Origin: Providencia alcalifaciens
Lineage (GTDB): Bacteria > Pseudomonadota > Gammaproteobacteria > Enterobacterales > Enterobacteriaceae
Direction of reading: 5' to 3'
Assembly (NCBI GenBank): GCA_025961275.1
Contig: JAOQNJ010000001.1
Span: forward strand, 1,881,353-1,945,352
Length of the DNA: 64,000 nucleotides
In this document: piece by piece, positions 45,026 through 55,380 of the stretch
Position numbering within the stretch: position 1 is the stretch's first letter
Layout of the letters: each line of letters begins with the position of its first letter
Notes under the pieces: model-generated
Seen by the model: only the letters and a program-made list of their open reading frames with translations
What the model was told of the DNA's origin: nothing
The model's database searches: none
Made by a program: the position numbers and the translations under genes

Positions 45026-46000
45026 CTAAAGGTTATTTTTCAACATCCACTGATCCCAATGGGGGCGGGCAGGAATTTTTTCGACTAGAAAATCGATAAA
45101 AGTTCTAATTTTCGGAGCATGAATATGTGCTGGATGATATAAGGCATACAACGCAAAAGGCGTTGATTTTGGATTATAATCCAGCAAGACTGGAATTAAT
45201 TCTCCAGTTTCAATGTAATTTCCTAACATATAAGTCGGTAAACACACAATTCCTTGGTGGCAGCGTGCCGCTTCTAATAGCCCTAAGCTACTATTCACCT
45301 CAATCATATTATTAATTTCTAATGGGTATGCATGTCCACTTTTATCCGTCATTCTCCATGTATCTGGAATATTTGGATTTATCAGGCAATTATGTTGAGC
45401 AATATCGGAGGGAGATTGCGGAATACCATAACGTTCAAAGTAAACACGGCTACCACAATATACCCAATTAATATTACATATTTTTCGTAATGCAAAATTA
45501 TCAGGTGGGTGATTCGTTATTCGCAAAGCTATATCGAAATCGACTTCATTTAAATTAATTAATGTGTCACAGAGATCGACAGATAAGCTTACTTTTGAGT
45601 TTGTTTCTCTATATTCACTGTATATTTGCATTAATTGGCAAACACCAAAAGCAATCGAACATGTGATCTTTAATTGCCCTTGTGCGTGTTGATAGAAACT
45701 GGCGGTATTGACTAAAGAATCATCAAGATCAGAAAGCAAATTTTGCGATCTTTGCAACAAATAACGACCTGCATCAGTGAGTATAAAATTTCGAGTTGTC
45801 CGCTTTAGTAATACGACGCCTAATTGTTCCTCAAGTTGTTGTAACCCTCGACTTACTGATGATGGCGTCACATTGAGCTTTTTTGCGGCAAGGCTAAAAC
45901 TATTACATTCGACTATTTTAATAAATAGCTCTAAATGCCGAAAAATTGCGTAGCTTTCAATTTTTGCTTTAAACGCAAAAGTGTTTTTATTTATTAGCAT
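45026..46000 (-). CDS. LysR-family transcriptional regulator
   Basis: 324 aa. Winged helix at about residues 20-80 (FSLAAKKLNVTPSSVSRGLQQLEEQLGVVLLKRTTRNFILTDAG) and a C-terminal effector-binding domain typical of the CrgA/DmlR-like branch. The first 18 residues lie before the usual LysR start and may not be translated. Divergent from the permease/lyase pair at 46162-48652, which it likely controls through the 161-bp gap; the effector may be a sulfur amino acid. Confidence 0.88.
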   Translation of the reverse strand: MLINKNTFAFKAKIESYAIFRHLELFIKIVECNSFSLAAKKLNVTPSSVSRGLQQLEEQLGVVLLKRTTRNFILTDAGRYLLQRSQNLLSDLDDSLVNTASFYQHAQGQLKITCSIAFGVCQLMQIYSEYRETNSKVSLSVDLCDTLINLNEVDFDIALRITNHPPDNFALRKICNINWVYCGSRVYFERYGIPQSPSDIAQHNCLINPNIPDTWRMTDKSGHAYPLEINNMIEVNSSLGLLEAARCHQGIVCLPTYMLGNYIETGELIPVLLDYNPKSTPFALYALYHPAHIHAPKIRTFIDFLVEKIPARPHWDQWMLKNNL

Positions 46001-46161
46001 TGCCTTACCCTACCAAACACGATTATTCCAGCATACTATAACAATCGAATCATAAAAGTCTGTTATCACAATATCGTGATGATAAAGCTGATTAAAATAA
46101 TATAAATAATTTTGTTCCTAACTTTTAAAAAATTAAATCGATAACGTTGAGGAATAGATCT

Positions 46162-47448
46162 ATGTCTAATAGTATTCAGGCTAGTGCACCGAGTGGTCTT
46201 GATACAAAAAAAATTCCATTTACTAAATATGATGTTGGCTGGGTTGTTTTATGTATAGGAATGGCAATAGGATCTGGAATTGTTTTTATGCCTGTGCAAA
46301 TCGGTATTAAAGGAGTTTGGGTTTTTATTGCAGCAATTATGCTTTCTTATCCGGCAATTTATTGGCTACAAAATCTTTATCTTAGAACATTATCTGAATC
46401 TGAAGAATGCGATGACTATGCGAGTGTAATTACTCAATATCTAGGGAAAAACTGGGGGGTAGCACTAGGTATCGCTTATTTTTTAATGCTATTGCATGGT
46501 ATATTTTCATACTCACTAGCAGTGACCTTCGATAGTGCATCTTATATTAAAACATTTGGTCTAACTGAAGGCTTATTATCCGATTCAGTATGGTATGGGC
46601 TTATTATCATTTCAGTTTTAGTTGCAATAGCAGCACAAGGTGAACGCTTATTATTTAAAGTTTCAGGTCCCATGGTGATAGTAAAATTCGGCATTATTAT
46701 CTTGCTTGGCATTGTAATGGTACCTTACTGGAATTTAGCTAACATCACTGCCTTCCCTGATTTTTTACCTTTCATGAGAGATGTATTCTTAACATTACCT
46801 TTTACTCTATTTTCCATTTTATTTGTTCAAATTTTAAGCCCCATGAATATTGCTTATCGCAAAATTGAAGCTGACAAGCGAGTTGCAACCTATCGGGCAA
46901 TACGCGCAAATCGTGTTTCTTATATTGTTCTGGCCGTTGTGGTGCTATTCTTTGCCTTCTCTTTTACCTTTTCGATAAGCCACGAACAAGCAGTATCAGC
47001 CTTTGATCAAAATATTTCAGCGTTGGCTATAGCCGCTCAAGTGCTCCCTGGCACAGTCGTTAAAGTAATGACAGCACTCCTAAATATTTTCGCTATTTTA
47101 ACGGCATTTCTGGGTATTTATCTTGGATTTCAAGAAGCTATCAAAGGGATTGTTGTTAATATTATTAGCCGTTTCATCCCAGAAGAGCGTATTAACCAAA
47201 CAATATTACATTACGGTGTCAGCTTAGGCGTTATTCTTGCTTTATGGTTCTGGGTTTCAACTCGATTTTCTATTTTATTCTTTATGCAATTAGGTGGCCC
47301 ATTATTCGGTATTGTGTCCTGTCTAATACCTTGTTACTTGGTCTATCGAGTACCTGTATTACATAAATTTAAAGGAGCAACAGTTTGGTTCATCATCTTC
47401 TTCGGAGTACTGTTATGCCTTTCTCCTTTCTTTAAATTTTTCGAATGA
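46162..47448 (+). CDS. HAAAP-family amino acid permease (SdaC/DlsT-like)
   Basis: 428 aa from ATG 46162 (GAGGAATAGATCT upstream). About 11 membrane helices. Opens with [25 protein letters not shown], the start of the hydroxy/aromatic amino acid permease family, and has [13 protein letters not shown] in the middle. E. coli relatives carry serine, threonine, cysteine or tryptophan with protons. The lyase gene 25 bases downstream suggests import of cysteine, cystathionine or a similar C-S substrate; that is inference. Confidence 0.87.
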   Translation: MSNSIQASAPSGLDTKKIPFTKYDVGWVVLCIGMAIGSGIVFMPVQIGIKGVWVFIAAIMLSYPAIYWLQNLYLRTLSESEECDDYASVITQYLGKNWGVALGIAYFLMLLHGIFSYSLAVTFDSASYIKTFGLTEGLLSDSVWYGLIIISVLVAIAAQGERLLFKVSGPMVIVKFGIIILLGIVMVPYWNLANITAFPDFLPFMRDVFLTLPFTLFSILFVQILSPMNIAYRKIEADKRVATYRAIRANRVSYIVLAVVVLFFAFSFTFSISHEQAVSAFDQNISALAIAAQVLPGTVVKVMTALLNIFAILTAFLGIYLGFQEAIKGIVVNIISRFIPEERINQTILHYGVSLGVILALWFWVSTRFSILFFMQLGGPLFGIVSCLIPCYLVYRVPVLHKFKGATVWFIIFFGVLLCLSPFFKFFE

Positions 47449-47473
47449 GTAATGATATTGACGAGAGGATCTC

Positions 47474-48652
47474 ATGAAAAAAAAAGTAATTTCTGAATTT
47501 CATATTGATACGCAAGTCACACAGCTAGGGAGAGACCCAGCTAAACAAGCGGGATTTGTAAATGCCCCCGTTTATCGAGGCTCAACGGTTGTATTTCCTA
47601 CCGTGGATGCTTTAGTCAACGATAGAGCTGAATTTAATTATGGTACGGCTGGTACACCAACGATTAAACAATTGGAACAAGCATGGTCAGCACTTGCTGG
47701 AGCTGAAGGAACAGTGCTCTCTCCATCCGGTTTAGGAGCGATTGTATTAGCGCTGCTGACGACGCTAAAAACGGGTGATCACCTTCTGATGCCTGATAGT
47801 GTTTATCGACCAACACGTAAATTTTGTCATGGATTACTCAACAAAATGGGCATTACGACAACATATTATGACCCAATGATTGGCGCCAATATTGAATCTT
47901 TAGTACAACCAAATACCAGTACTATTTTCTTAGAGTCACCCGGCTCACAAAGCTTTGAAGTCCAAGATGTACCCGCAATTGTGAAGGTCGCAAAGCAGCA
48001 TAAAATCGCAACTATTATTGATAACACTTGGGCAACCCCACTGTTTTTCCGTGCACATGATTTTGGATGCGACCTTTCACTAGAGGCAGGAACAAAATAT
48101 CTTGGTGGTCATTCTGATTTATTAATGGGAGTTGTATCTGCTAACCAAGATTGGTGGCCAAAATTACGTGAAACTTATGACTATATGGCGATGCTGCCCG
48201 GGGCAGAGGACTGTTTCTTAGCTCTACGTGGCTTACGTACATTACCTATTCGATTGAAAGAAGCGCAAGAACGAGCTTTAAATATCGCACACTGGTTACA
48301 AGATCGCCCTGAAGTGATTCAGATTTTACATCCTGCATTTCCAGATTGCCCTGGACATGAAATTTGGAAACGAGACTTTAAAGGATCATCTGGTTTGTTC
48401 TCCATCGTTCTTGACCCTAAATATGCTCAAACTGATATTACAAAAATGCTTGATGGATTATCTATATTTGGTATGGGTTATTCATGGGGTGGCTTTGAAA
48501 GTTTAATCATTCCATTTAATTGTGCAGAATACCGTACAGTAACAAAATGGAACCCAGGTGGCCTAACATTAAGATTGCAAATTGGCTTAGAAAATTTAGA
48601 TGATTTAAAGCAAGACCTTGCGGATGGTTTTGCACGTATGAAGTCAATTTAA
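47474..48652 (+). CDS. PLP-dependent cystathionine beta-lyase (MetC-type)
   Basis: 392 aa Cys/Met-metabolism PLP enzyme. Contains YRGSTVVFPT, YGTAGTPT, the SPSGLGAI cofactor loop, DNTWATP (PLP-contacting D), and EAGTKYLGGHSD with the Schiff-base lysine. MetC-like lyases split cystathionine and also act on cysteine and related thiols. Being paired with an amino acid permease and a LysR regulator, this copy is probably catabolic rather than the housekeeping metC. Ribosome site GAGAGGATCTC. Confidence 0.9.
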   Translation: MKKKVISEFHIDTQVTQLGRDPAKQAGFVNAPVYRGSTVVFPTVDALVNDRAEFNYGTAGTPTIKQLEQAWSALAGAEGTVLSPSGLGAIVLALLTTLKTGDHLLMPDSVYRPTRKFCHGLLNKMGITTTYYDPMIGANIESLVQPNTSTIFLESPGSQSFEVQDVPAIVKVAKQHKIATIIDNTWATPLFFRAHDFGCDLSLEAGTKYLGGHSDLLMGVVSANQDWWPKLRETYDYMAMLPGAEDCFLALRGLRTLPIRLKEAQERALNIAHWLQDRPEVIQILHPAFPDCPGHEIWKRDFKGSSGLFSIVLDPKYAQTDITKMLDGLSIFGMGYSWGGFESLIIPFNCAEYRTVTKWNPGGLTLRLQIGLENLDDLKQDLADGFARMKSI

Positions 48653-48686
48653 TAATAAAATTATATATAGTGCATGCATAAATAAT

Positions 48687-48733
48687 AAAGCCGTAAGGTT
48701 AAGCAACCGCAAGTATTCGTGACTTACGGCTTT
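48687..48733 (+). terminator. Inverted repeat after the lyase gene
   Basis: AAAGCCGTAAG ... CTTACGGCTTT, an 11-bp perfect stem with an internal stretch of about 25 bases. The T tract is short in both directions; probably a bidirectional terminator between converging genes. Confidence 0.6.
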
Positions 48734-48873
48734 ATACCCGCTTTCATTATATAAACTCTTATTTGTCGTAACGGGCAACCTTTAATTATTTATGTTATCA
48801 CAATTAAAAACCATAAAGGTATTATCGAATACAATCAACTGATTGATATACCAATATTTAATTTTTTATACTG

Positions 48874-49743
48874 TTACACTCTGAATTTACTATCACTGAG
48901 CAATTTATTAATCAGCCAATAACCTGCTTTTCCTGGTGGGTTACTTTTAGACCAAACTAAATCCACATCTATTTTACGCGGCCATTGGTCATATCTCAGG
49001 CTAATAAGTGTACCGTGACCAAATTGTTTAACCAGCCATGTCGGTAATATCGCCCACCCCATTCCTTGCTCTGCCATTTCTAACAACAATAAGTAATTAG
49101 GCGCTAGCCAATTCTTTTCACTATTAATAATAGTTTGGTTACTACTGCTCAATCGCAATTGGCGATTCATTGTTAGATGCTGGTAGGTAATGTTCTTCTC
49201 TTGAGCTAAAGGATGTGTATTTAAAACATACAAACCTAATTCACCTTGGATAGGTAAACGAGAAAACATAATATCCGCAGGATATTCAATCCTTGATTCC
49301 ATCATACCAATATGCGCTTGTTGATTTTGTAACATATCAATTACGTCATCATTCTCAGCGATTAAAAACTCAAATTCGATATGCGGAAACTGTCTGTCTA
49401 ATCTATTCAGTATATGTTCTGCATGCGGTGATTGATAAATATCAGAAAATGCACAGCTTAATCTGGGTTCTATATCAGGAGAAAGCTCAACCCTTAACGC
49501 CTGTAAACGCTAATCCGCGGATAAAATATCTTCAACTAAACTCAATACTTTTTTGCCTGCGATCGTCAAGATTGATTCTCGCCCTTGACGATCAAATAAA
49601 GGAACCCCCATATCATCTTCCAGCCCACTAATGGTGCTACTGACTGTTGATTGGCTCTTATTTAGCTTTCTGGCTGCCGCAGAGAAAGATTTTAAAGATG
49701 CAGCCTCTACAAAGGTACGCAATGTTTCGATGGAATAATTCAT
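48874..49743 (-). pseudogene. LysR-family regulator with in-frame amber codon
   Basis: The frame from MNYSIETLRTFVEAA (49743) through the winged helix (FSAAARKLNKSQSTVSSTISGLEDDMGVPLFDR) is open to TAG at 49510-49512 (codon 78). It then continues in the same frame through a full effector domain to 48874, 289 codons in all. No frameshift is involved. It is divergent from a PACE efflux gene; in Acinetobacter the LysR protein AceR sits beside and activates the PACE gene aceI. Without suppression only the DNA-binding domain would be made. Confidence 0.85.
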
Positions 49744-49841
49744 ATTGATATCGGTTTTATCGATGGGTTCTATTTTGTATATATATAGAAAGTTGCGAAT
49801 AATTGCACCTGTTTTTCGAAAATAACCAATTTGAGGCGGAT

Positions 49842-50300
49842 ATGAGTCAATATCAAAAAACATTAATGGAGCGTATTTTTCACGCAGTATCATTTGAAGT
49901 CATTGCAATTGCGATCACAGCTCCAGTCAGCGCATGGCTTTTAGGTCGTTCTATTTTCCAAATGGGGACTATCGCGATAGTTTTATCAACACTCGCAATG
50001 CTATTAAATTTATTTTACAACATGCTATTTGATCGGTATTGGCCACTTTCAAGAGGGCCAAGACCCATCAAAATTCGCATCCTCCATAGTATTGGTTTTG
50101 AATTAAGTTTTGTGCTCTTCGGTGTGCCAATATTGGCGGTGTTATTAAAAATGTCTTTATTAGATGCTTTCTTATTAGAACTTGGATTTTTTGCATTTTT
50201 CCTGTTCTATACTTATGCATTTAACTTAACTTATGACGTATTACGCGTGCGTTGGTTTGCTCGTAAAGAAAATCAACATCAGAAAGTATTGCAGTCATAA
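49842..50300 (+). CDS. PACE-family multidrug efflux protein (AceI-like)
   Basis: 152 aa from ATG 49842 after TTGAGGCGGAT; a longer frame from 49803 has no such site. Two tandem bacterial transmembrane pair domains give four helices. ERIFHAVSFE carries the membrane-embedded glutamate essential in AceI, and RILHSIGFE is its repeat. The family exports chlorhexidine, acriflavine and polyamine-like cations by proton exchange. The divergent LysR regulator is a pseudogene. Confidence 0.88.
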   Translation: MSQYQKTLMERIFHAVSFEVIAIAITAPVSAWLLGRSIFQMGTIAIVLSTLAMLLNLFYNMLFDRYWPLSRGPRPIKIRILHSIGFELSFVLFGVPILAVLLKMSLLDAFLLELGFFAFFLFYTYAFNLTYDVLRVRWFARKENQHQKVLQS

Positions 50301-50691
50301 TCGATAATAACTAAGTGCCTATAACGAGATAACCCCATATATGATGGGGTTATTAATGGATTGAATTGATTAGGTACGAATGCTTTTTATTGGATCACAG
50401 ACGATTATATTTGAGCAATGACTTTCTCATGTTATGCGTCTTTACACTGCCACAATAAGCCTTCCACTCCATGCAAATTATGATTTAAATGTTATATCAA
50501 TAGCTTGAGATTAAAACATCTTCTATACCCCCGACATTTCGTTACTCTCTACCCGCCTCAATCGCATATTTATCTATCATTGTATTTATCTATGATCGAC
50601 ATAAAATGATTTTCTTGAACTTAAGTTGTTCGCAAATCCACGCTGGATTGTTTAATCTAACAAACTGATACTAAACAGTGGGAAGGAAAAA
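50301..50691. other. 391-bp intergenic region with a terminator
   Basis: ATAACCCCAT-ATATG-ATGGGGTTAT (about 50329-50353) lies 30 bases after the PACE gene and probably terminates it. Nothing else recognisable precedes ybaP, apart from the GGAAGGAAAAA ribosome site. Confidence 0.6.
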
Positions 50692-51492
50692 ATGGGAAAG
50701 CTGCTCGAAAATTTAAAAAATTGGCTACATACAGAAGCTGCGCCGGTCTATCCTTATCCTGCCATTGATATTCGCCTATCAAAAAAGCTAAAGCTACACA
50801 TTGTTGGCAGTATTCATATGGGAACTGAAAATATGTTTCCTCTTTCCGCAATACTGCTTGAAAAATTGAACCAAGCCGATGCGTTAATTGTGGAGGCCGA
50901 TATCACTGATATACGATCACCTTTTCCTCAAGAAGACACTTTGCGTATTCCATTAAATCAGCGTCTTAGCGAAAATAAATATCAATTATTCTTACAATAT
51001 TGCCAAGAAATTCATCAAGATCCGGCCCAATTTGATAATCTTCCTTCATGGCAAATTGCATTAGTTTTACAAGCTACACAAGCTCAAGGTCTGGGATTAC
51101 GTGGCCAATATGGTATTGATTATCAGCTATTACGTAGTGCTCAATCCCAACAAAAAAAGATCATTGAATTAGAAGGCACTGATTCTCAAGTTGAATTACT
51201 CTTAAAGCTGCCCAATGAAGGACTGCCTCTGTTACTGGATACATTAGAACATTGGCGTACCAATGCCCGATCTTTACAAACGATGATCAGTTGGTGGCTC
51301 GATTATCAGCCTGATCACTGTGTCACATTGCCAAAAACCTTTAGTGACGACGTTTATCAAGTACTGATGAAACAACGCAACCACGATTGGAGTGATACGT
51401 TAAAATCATTGCCCGATGGTAATTATGTGGTTGCAGTAGGTGCCTTACATTTATTTGGTGATGGTAGCCTAGTCGATTATCTGCGTAATTAA
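50692..51492 (+). CDS. ybaP: TraB/GumN-family protein YbaP
   Basis: 266 aa, like E. coli YbaP (264). GSIHMGTENM near residue 39 and VGALHLFGDGSLV at the C-terminus are the two GxxH motifs of the TraB/TIKI metalloprotease-like fold, with an EAD glutamate at about 68. No convincing signal peptide is present. Function in bacteria is unknown; a zinc-dependent hydrolase is expected from the fold. Next to ybaK as in E. coli. Confidence 0.9.
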   Translation: MGKLLENLKNWLHTEAAPVYPYPAIDIRLSKKLKLHIVGSIHMGTENMFPLSAILLEKLNQADALIVEADITDIRSPFPQEDTLRIPLNQRLSENKYQLFLQYCQEIHQDPAQFDNLPSWQIALVLQATQAQGLGLRGQYGIDYQLLRSAQSQQKKIIELEGTDSQVELLLKLPNEGLPLLLDTLEHWRTNARSLQTMISWWLDYQPDHCVTLPKTFSDDVYQVLMKQRNHDWSDTLKSLPDGNYVVAVGALHLFGDGSLVDYLRN

Positions 51493-51519
51493 ATTTTTTT
51501 TCAAACAACAGGTGTAAAC

Positions 51520-51996
51520 ATGACTCCCGCAGTAAAATTACTCGAAAAACAAAAAGTTAATTTCACTCTTCATCCTTATGATCATGATCCTAATGTACAT
51601 AATTTTGGCGATGAAGCCGTTAGCAAACTAGGTTTAGATGCAAAACAAGTGTTTAAAACACTTCTCGTTGCGCTTAATGGTGATCAAAAAAATTTAGCCG
51701 TTGCAGTCACCCCTGTTTCGGGCCAATTAGATTTGAAATTGGTAGCTAAAGAATTCAAAGTCAAAAAAGTCGAAATGGCTGACCCACAAATCGCACAGAA
51801 AACGACAGGTTACTTAGTTGGTGGCATCAGCCCATTAGGTCAGAAAAAACGCTTACCAACCATAATTGATAGCCAAGCCCAACAGTTTGCCACTATGTTT
51901 ATTTCGGGTGGGAAACGTGGTTTGGATATTGAGTTAGCACCGAGTGATCTCGCGAATGTATTGAATGCGACATTTGCTGAAATAAAGAAAGTGTAA
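51520..51996 (+). CDS. ybaK: Cys-tRNA(Pro)/Cys-tRNA(Cys) deacylase YbaK
   Basis: 158 aa, full length. YbaK fold with [11 protein letters not shown] (catalytic K), [13 protein letters not shown] and [15 protein letters not shown]. It hydrolyses Cys-tRNA(Pro) formed by error in ProRS. It follows ybaP closely and converges with ushA. Confidence 0.95.
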   Translation: MTPAVKLLEKQKVNFTLHPYDHDPNVHNFGDEAVSKLGLDAKQVFKTLLVALNGDQKNLAVAVTPVSGQLDLKLVAKEFKVKKVEMADPQIAQKTTGYLVGGISPLGQKKRLPTIIDSQAQQFATMFISGGKRGLDIELAPSDLANVLNATFAEIKKV

Positions 51997-52126
51997 GTTA
52001 CAGTAGCTTTTAGCACTACTAAGAAACCCTTTGTTTTTATTAATAACTCATCAATAGGCCCTTTTTTTCACTTTGATTTATTGGCTATTTATAATGCCCC
52101 TCACCTTACTACTTATTTATTCCATT

Positions 52127-52161
52127 AAAAAAGCCTCAAATTCATTTCTGGACTGAGGCTT
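52127..52161 (-). terminator. Rho-independent terminator of ushA
   Basis: Minus strand: AGCCTCA ... TGAGGCT with a loop of about 15 bases, then TTTTTT. About 26 bases past the ushA stop. Confidence 0.8.
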
Positions 52162-52187
52162 TCGATGCAATAACAATTATAGATTAA

Positions 52188-53852
52188 TTATTTTTTATAA
52201 ATAATCTCGCCTTTAGGCTCATAATCTGCTGCTTTGAGTGGTGAATGCTTTTCGATATAGCCTTTCAGAACCTCAGCATCCACAAAACCAGTATTGACAT
52301 AGCTAGGGTGACTATCGAGTTTCGGATAGCCGTCACCGCCGATAGCATTAAAATTCAATGTTGCCATACGGTAGTTTTTTTCAGGATCGACTGGCTTACC
52401 ATCAATTTTCACATCGCTGATACTACCGTCTGCATTTAATGTGAGGTTCACATTATAGAATTGAGCGTAAGCACCTGAGTCAGGCTTCATATTCGCAACA
52501 GCTTGCAGATATGGCAGTACTTCGCTGCCTTTAAGATCAACGTAAACCAGTTCGTTAGTGAATGGCTGTACTTTTAGCACGTCTTTATAGGTGATATCGC
52601 CACTTTCGATTGAATCACGTACTCCACCACCACTCATGATGGCAAAATCTGCATCTGCGCGTTCTTTTTGTGCAGCTAACAATAGATGACCCATGTTAGT
52701 TTGCTCAAAACGGACTTTGTTACGATCACCGACCAGCTTGCCATCAACAGAACCGACTTTAATATTCAGTTGTTCACCACCTTTTTCTTGATATGGCGTC
52801 AATAGCTTCATCATATCGGCATTTTGGGCAATTTCTTTGGTGTAATAAACACGCTCGCTAGTCCCATCTTCTTTCGTCACTTTTTTACTCAAGTTGATTG
52901 GGATCAGCTGGTAATGTTTTAAGGTAAACTTACCATTTTTAAATTCAAAGTCAGCACGACCGACATATTTCCCCCACTCATGCGCTTGAACAATCCAAGT
53001 TCCGTTTTGATTATCTGGCGCACACGGTGTACCCGGTACATAATCAGCTTGTTTATAGTCTTTATTTTCCGCCGACATACAGACAGGATCTTGTGAGTGA
53101 CCACCAACAATCATATCCAAATAACCCGTAGGTAAGCTGCGAGCCATCTCGACATCACCTGGGGCATTCGAACCATGTTGTCCGTTATCATAGTGACCCA
53201 TATGAGTTGCCGCGATAATAATGTCAGGTTTTTCTGTCTCACGAAGCTCTTCAACCACTTTTTTCGCTTCGGCTGCTGGGACTCTAAATTCAACATCAGG
53301 GAAGTTAGCTGGGTTACCCAATTTTGCAGTATCATCAGTTGTTAGTCCCATAACCGCAATCTTGACGCCTTGTTTATCAAAAATTTGGTATGGCTGGAAC
53401 AAGCGTTTACCTGTGCTAGTTTGATAGATATTGGCAGATAAGAATGGGAAATTTGCCCATTTCTGTTGGTTGCGAAGCGTTTCTAACGGGTTGTCAAATT
53501 CATGGTTACCTAATGCCATCGCATCGTAACCCACTAAATTCATTCCTTTGAAGTCCGGCTCAGCATCTTGTAAATCAGATTCTGGAACGCCAGTATTAAT
53601 ATCACCACCAGAAAGCAGAAGTAAGCTACCACCCTGTTTTGCAACTTCATCACGAATTCCATCAACAACTGTCTTTTGAGCTGCTAAGCCATATTCACCG
53701 TGGTCGTTATGCCAGAAGTGGCCATGGTGATCATTAGTATGCAAAATAGTAATATTATAAGTTTTATCTTTTTCCCAAGCACTTGCCAGAGCAGGTAATA
53801 ATGCTAAAGATACTGTTAGTGCGCATGCAGATGCTTTAAATGTCAACTTCAT
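52188..53852 (-). CDS. ushA: Periplasmic UDP-sugar hydrolase / 5'-nucleotidase
   Basis: 554 aa from ATG 53852 (MKLTFKAS), with a signal peptide cleaved after ALASA (about residue 25). Metallophosphatase domain: ILHTNDHHGHF, GGDINTG, LGNHEFDN, GGHSQDPVC. C-terminal 5'-nucleotidase domain with the nucleotide-binding aromatics in NFNAIGGDGYPKL. Degrades external UDP-glucose and nucleotides for uptake of nucleosides. Divergent from fsr. Confidence 0.96.
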   Translation of the reverse strand: MKLTFKASACALTVSLALLPALASAWEKDKTYNITILHTNDHHGHFWHNDHGEYGLAAQKTVVDGIRDEVAKQGGSLLLLSGGDINTGVPESDLQDAEPDFKGMNLVGYDAMALGNHEFDNPLETLRNQQKWANFPFLSANIYQTSTGKRLFQPYQIFDKQGVKIAVMGLTTDDTAKLGNPANFPDVEFRVPAAEAKKVVEELRETEKPDIIIAATHMGHYDNGQHGSNAPGDVEMARSLPTGYLDMIVGGHSQDPVCMSAENKDYKQADYVPGTPCAPDNQNGTWIVQAHEWGKYVGRADFEFKNGKFTLKHYQLIPINLSKKVTKEDGTSERVYYTKEIAQNADMMKLLTPYQEKGGEQLNIKVGSVDGKLVGDRNKVRFEQTNMGHLLLAAQKERADADFAIMSGGGVRDSIESGDITYKDVLKVQPFTNELVYVDLKGSEVLPYLQAVANMKPDSGAYAQFYNVNLTLNADGSISDVKIDGKPVDPEKNYRMATLNFNAIGGDGYPKLDSHPSYVNTGFVDAEVLKGYIEKHSPLKAADYEPKGEIIYKK

Positions 53853-54109
53853 ACTTTTCTCCCGGCCCATATAAATTTTTTGCGATGTGTGTAGATTATA
53901 GGTTCAATATTAAACCCTGTTTTATAGCATGAAACTGGGAGCAAAATCCGATAATCCATGCATAAATCAGTATCTGTTTCACTGAATTGAGATCTTATTC
54001 AAATTAATACCGCCAGTGATTTTTTTAAGCCGTATATTTATTAGTTCAAATAAATTATAGATGCGTTATATTGATCACAATTGTGCAACACAACGAAAAG
54101 TTACTAATT

Positions 54110-55333
54110 ATGAGTGAGCAAACTACAAGTTCAATAAAGGCCAAACCATCAAAAACTACGGGTAAAACTGGAAAAACCGTTTTTAGCATTCTGACGGCTA
54201 TTAGCTTCTCTCATCTCTTGAATGACATGATTCAATCGTTGATATTAGCCATCTATCCGTTATTACAATCTGATTTTTCATTAAGCTTTGCACAAATTGG
54301 ATTAATTACACTAACTTATCAGATTACGGCATCACTACTACAGCCGATAATTGGCGCTTATACCGATAAATATCCGCAACCTTATTCGCTACCTATCGGC
54401 ATGGGCTTTACCCTAACGGGGCTAATATTACTGGCGATGGCTGAAACCTACCCTGTCATACTGATGGCCGCTGCACTTGTTGGAACAGGCTCTTCCGTAT
54501 TTCACCCTGAATCATCGCGTGTAGCCCGTATGGCTTCTGGTGGTCGCCATGGTCTTGCGCAATCTTTCTTCCAAGTCGGTGGAAATTTAGGCTCTTCTTT
54601 AGGACCACTGCTCGCAGCGTTAATTATTGAGCCATATGGTAAAGGTAACGTAGGTTGGTTTTCACTCGCAGCACTATTAGCGATTGTGATACTACTGCAA
54701 GTCAGCCGCTGGTATAAACAGCAACACCGTGCTGCAGGTAAAAAATCTGCTTATCACGTTGAAATCAATATTCTTCCGCGCAAAGCCGTGATTGGCTCGT
54801 TAGCAATATTGTTGATATTAATTTTTTCTAAGTACTTTTATTTAGCCAGTATTAGCAGTTATTACACTTTTTATCTGATCGATAAATTTGGTGTAACAGT
54901 TCAGAATGCCCAAATTCATCTATTTATTTTCTTATTTGCTGTTGCGGCCGGCACTATGATTGGTGGACCTGTTGGCGATAAAATTGGTCGTAAATATGTT
55001 ATTTGGTTTTCTATTTTAGGCGTTGCACCTTTTACATTAATGCTACCGCATGCCTCTTTGTACTGGACAAGTATTCTAACTGTCATTATTGGGCTGATAT
55101 TAGCTTCAGCATTTTCCGCTATTTTGGTGTATGCCCAAGAATTGATACCCGGTAAAACAGGCATGGTTTCAGGACTATTCTTCGGGTTCGCATTTGGCAT
55201 GGGGGGTGTTGGTGCGGCAGTTTTGGGTCAGATCGCTGATAAAACCAGTATAGAGCAAGTTTATCAATACTGTGCCTTTCTCCCATTACTTGGAATTTTT
55301 ACTGTATTACTACCAAATCTAGAACAAAAATAG
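54110..55333 (+). CDS. fsr: Fosmidomycin resistance MFS exporter
   Basis: 407 aa from ATG 54110 (E. coli Fsr: 406); an upstream in-frame start at 54071 is less likely. Twelve helices. FSHLLNDMIQSLILAIYPLL and FHPESSRVARMASGGRHGLAQS are diagnostic of Fsr. Exports fosmidomycin and perhaps related phosphonates. Lies between ushA and ybaL as in E. coli. Confidence 0.95.
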   Translation: MSEQTTSSIKAKPSKTTGKTGKTVFSILTAISFSHLLNDMIQSLILAIYPLLQSDFSLSFAQIGLITLTYQITASLLQPIIGAYTDKYPQPYSLPIGMGFTLTGLILLAMAETYPVILMAAALVGTGSSVFHPESSRVARMASGGRHGLAQSFFQVGGNLGSSLGPLLAALIIEPYGKGNVGWFSLAALLAIVILLQVSRWYKQQHRAAGKKSAYHVEINILPRKAVIGSLAILLILIFSKYFYLASISSYYTFYLIDKFGVTVQNAQIHLFIFLFAVAAGTMIGGPVGDKIGRKYVIWFSILGVAPFTLMLPHASLYWTSILTVIIGLILASAFSAILVYAQELIPGKTGMVSGLFFGFAFGMGGVGAAVLGQIADKTSIEQVYQYCAFLPLLGIFTVLLPNLEQK

Positions 55334-55350
55334 TTATTTCCCCTTATTTA

Positions 55351-55380
55351 ACCCATACTTATCAAAATATAAGTATGGGT
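55351..55380 (+). terminator. Perfect inverted repeat after fsr
   Basis: ACCCATACTTAT-CAAAAT-ATAAGTATGGGT gives a 12-bp perfect stem, 17 bases after the stop. There is no T tract to the right, so termination would be inefficient or need Rho. Confidence 0.6.
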
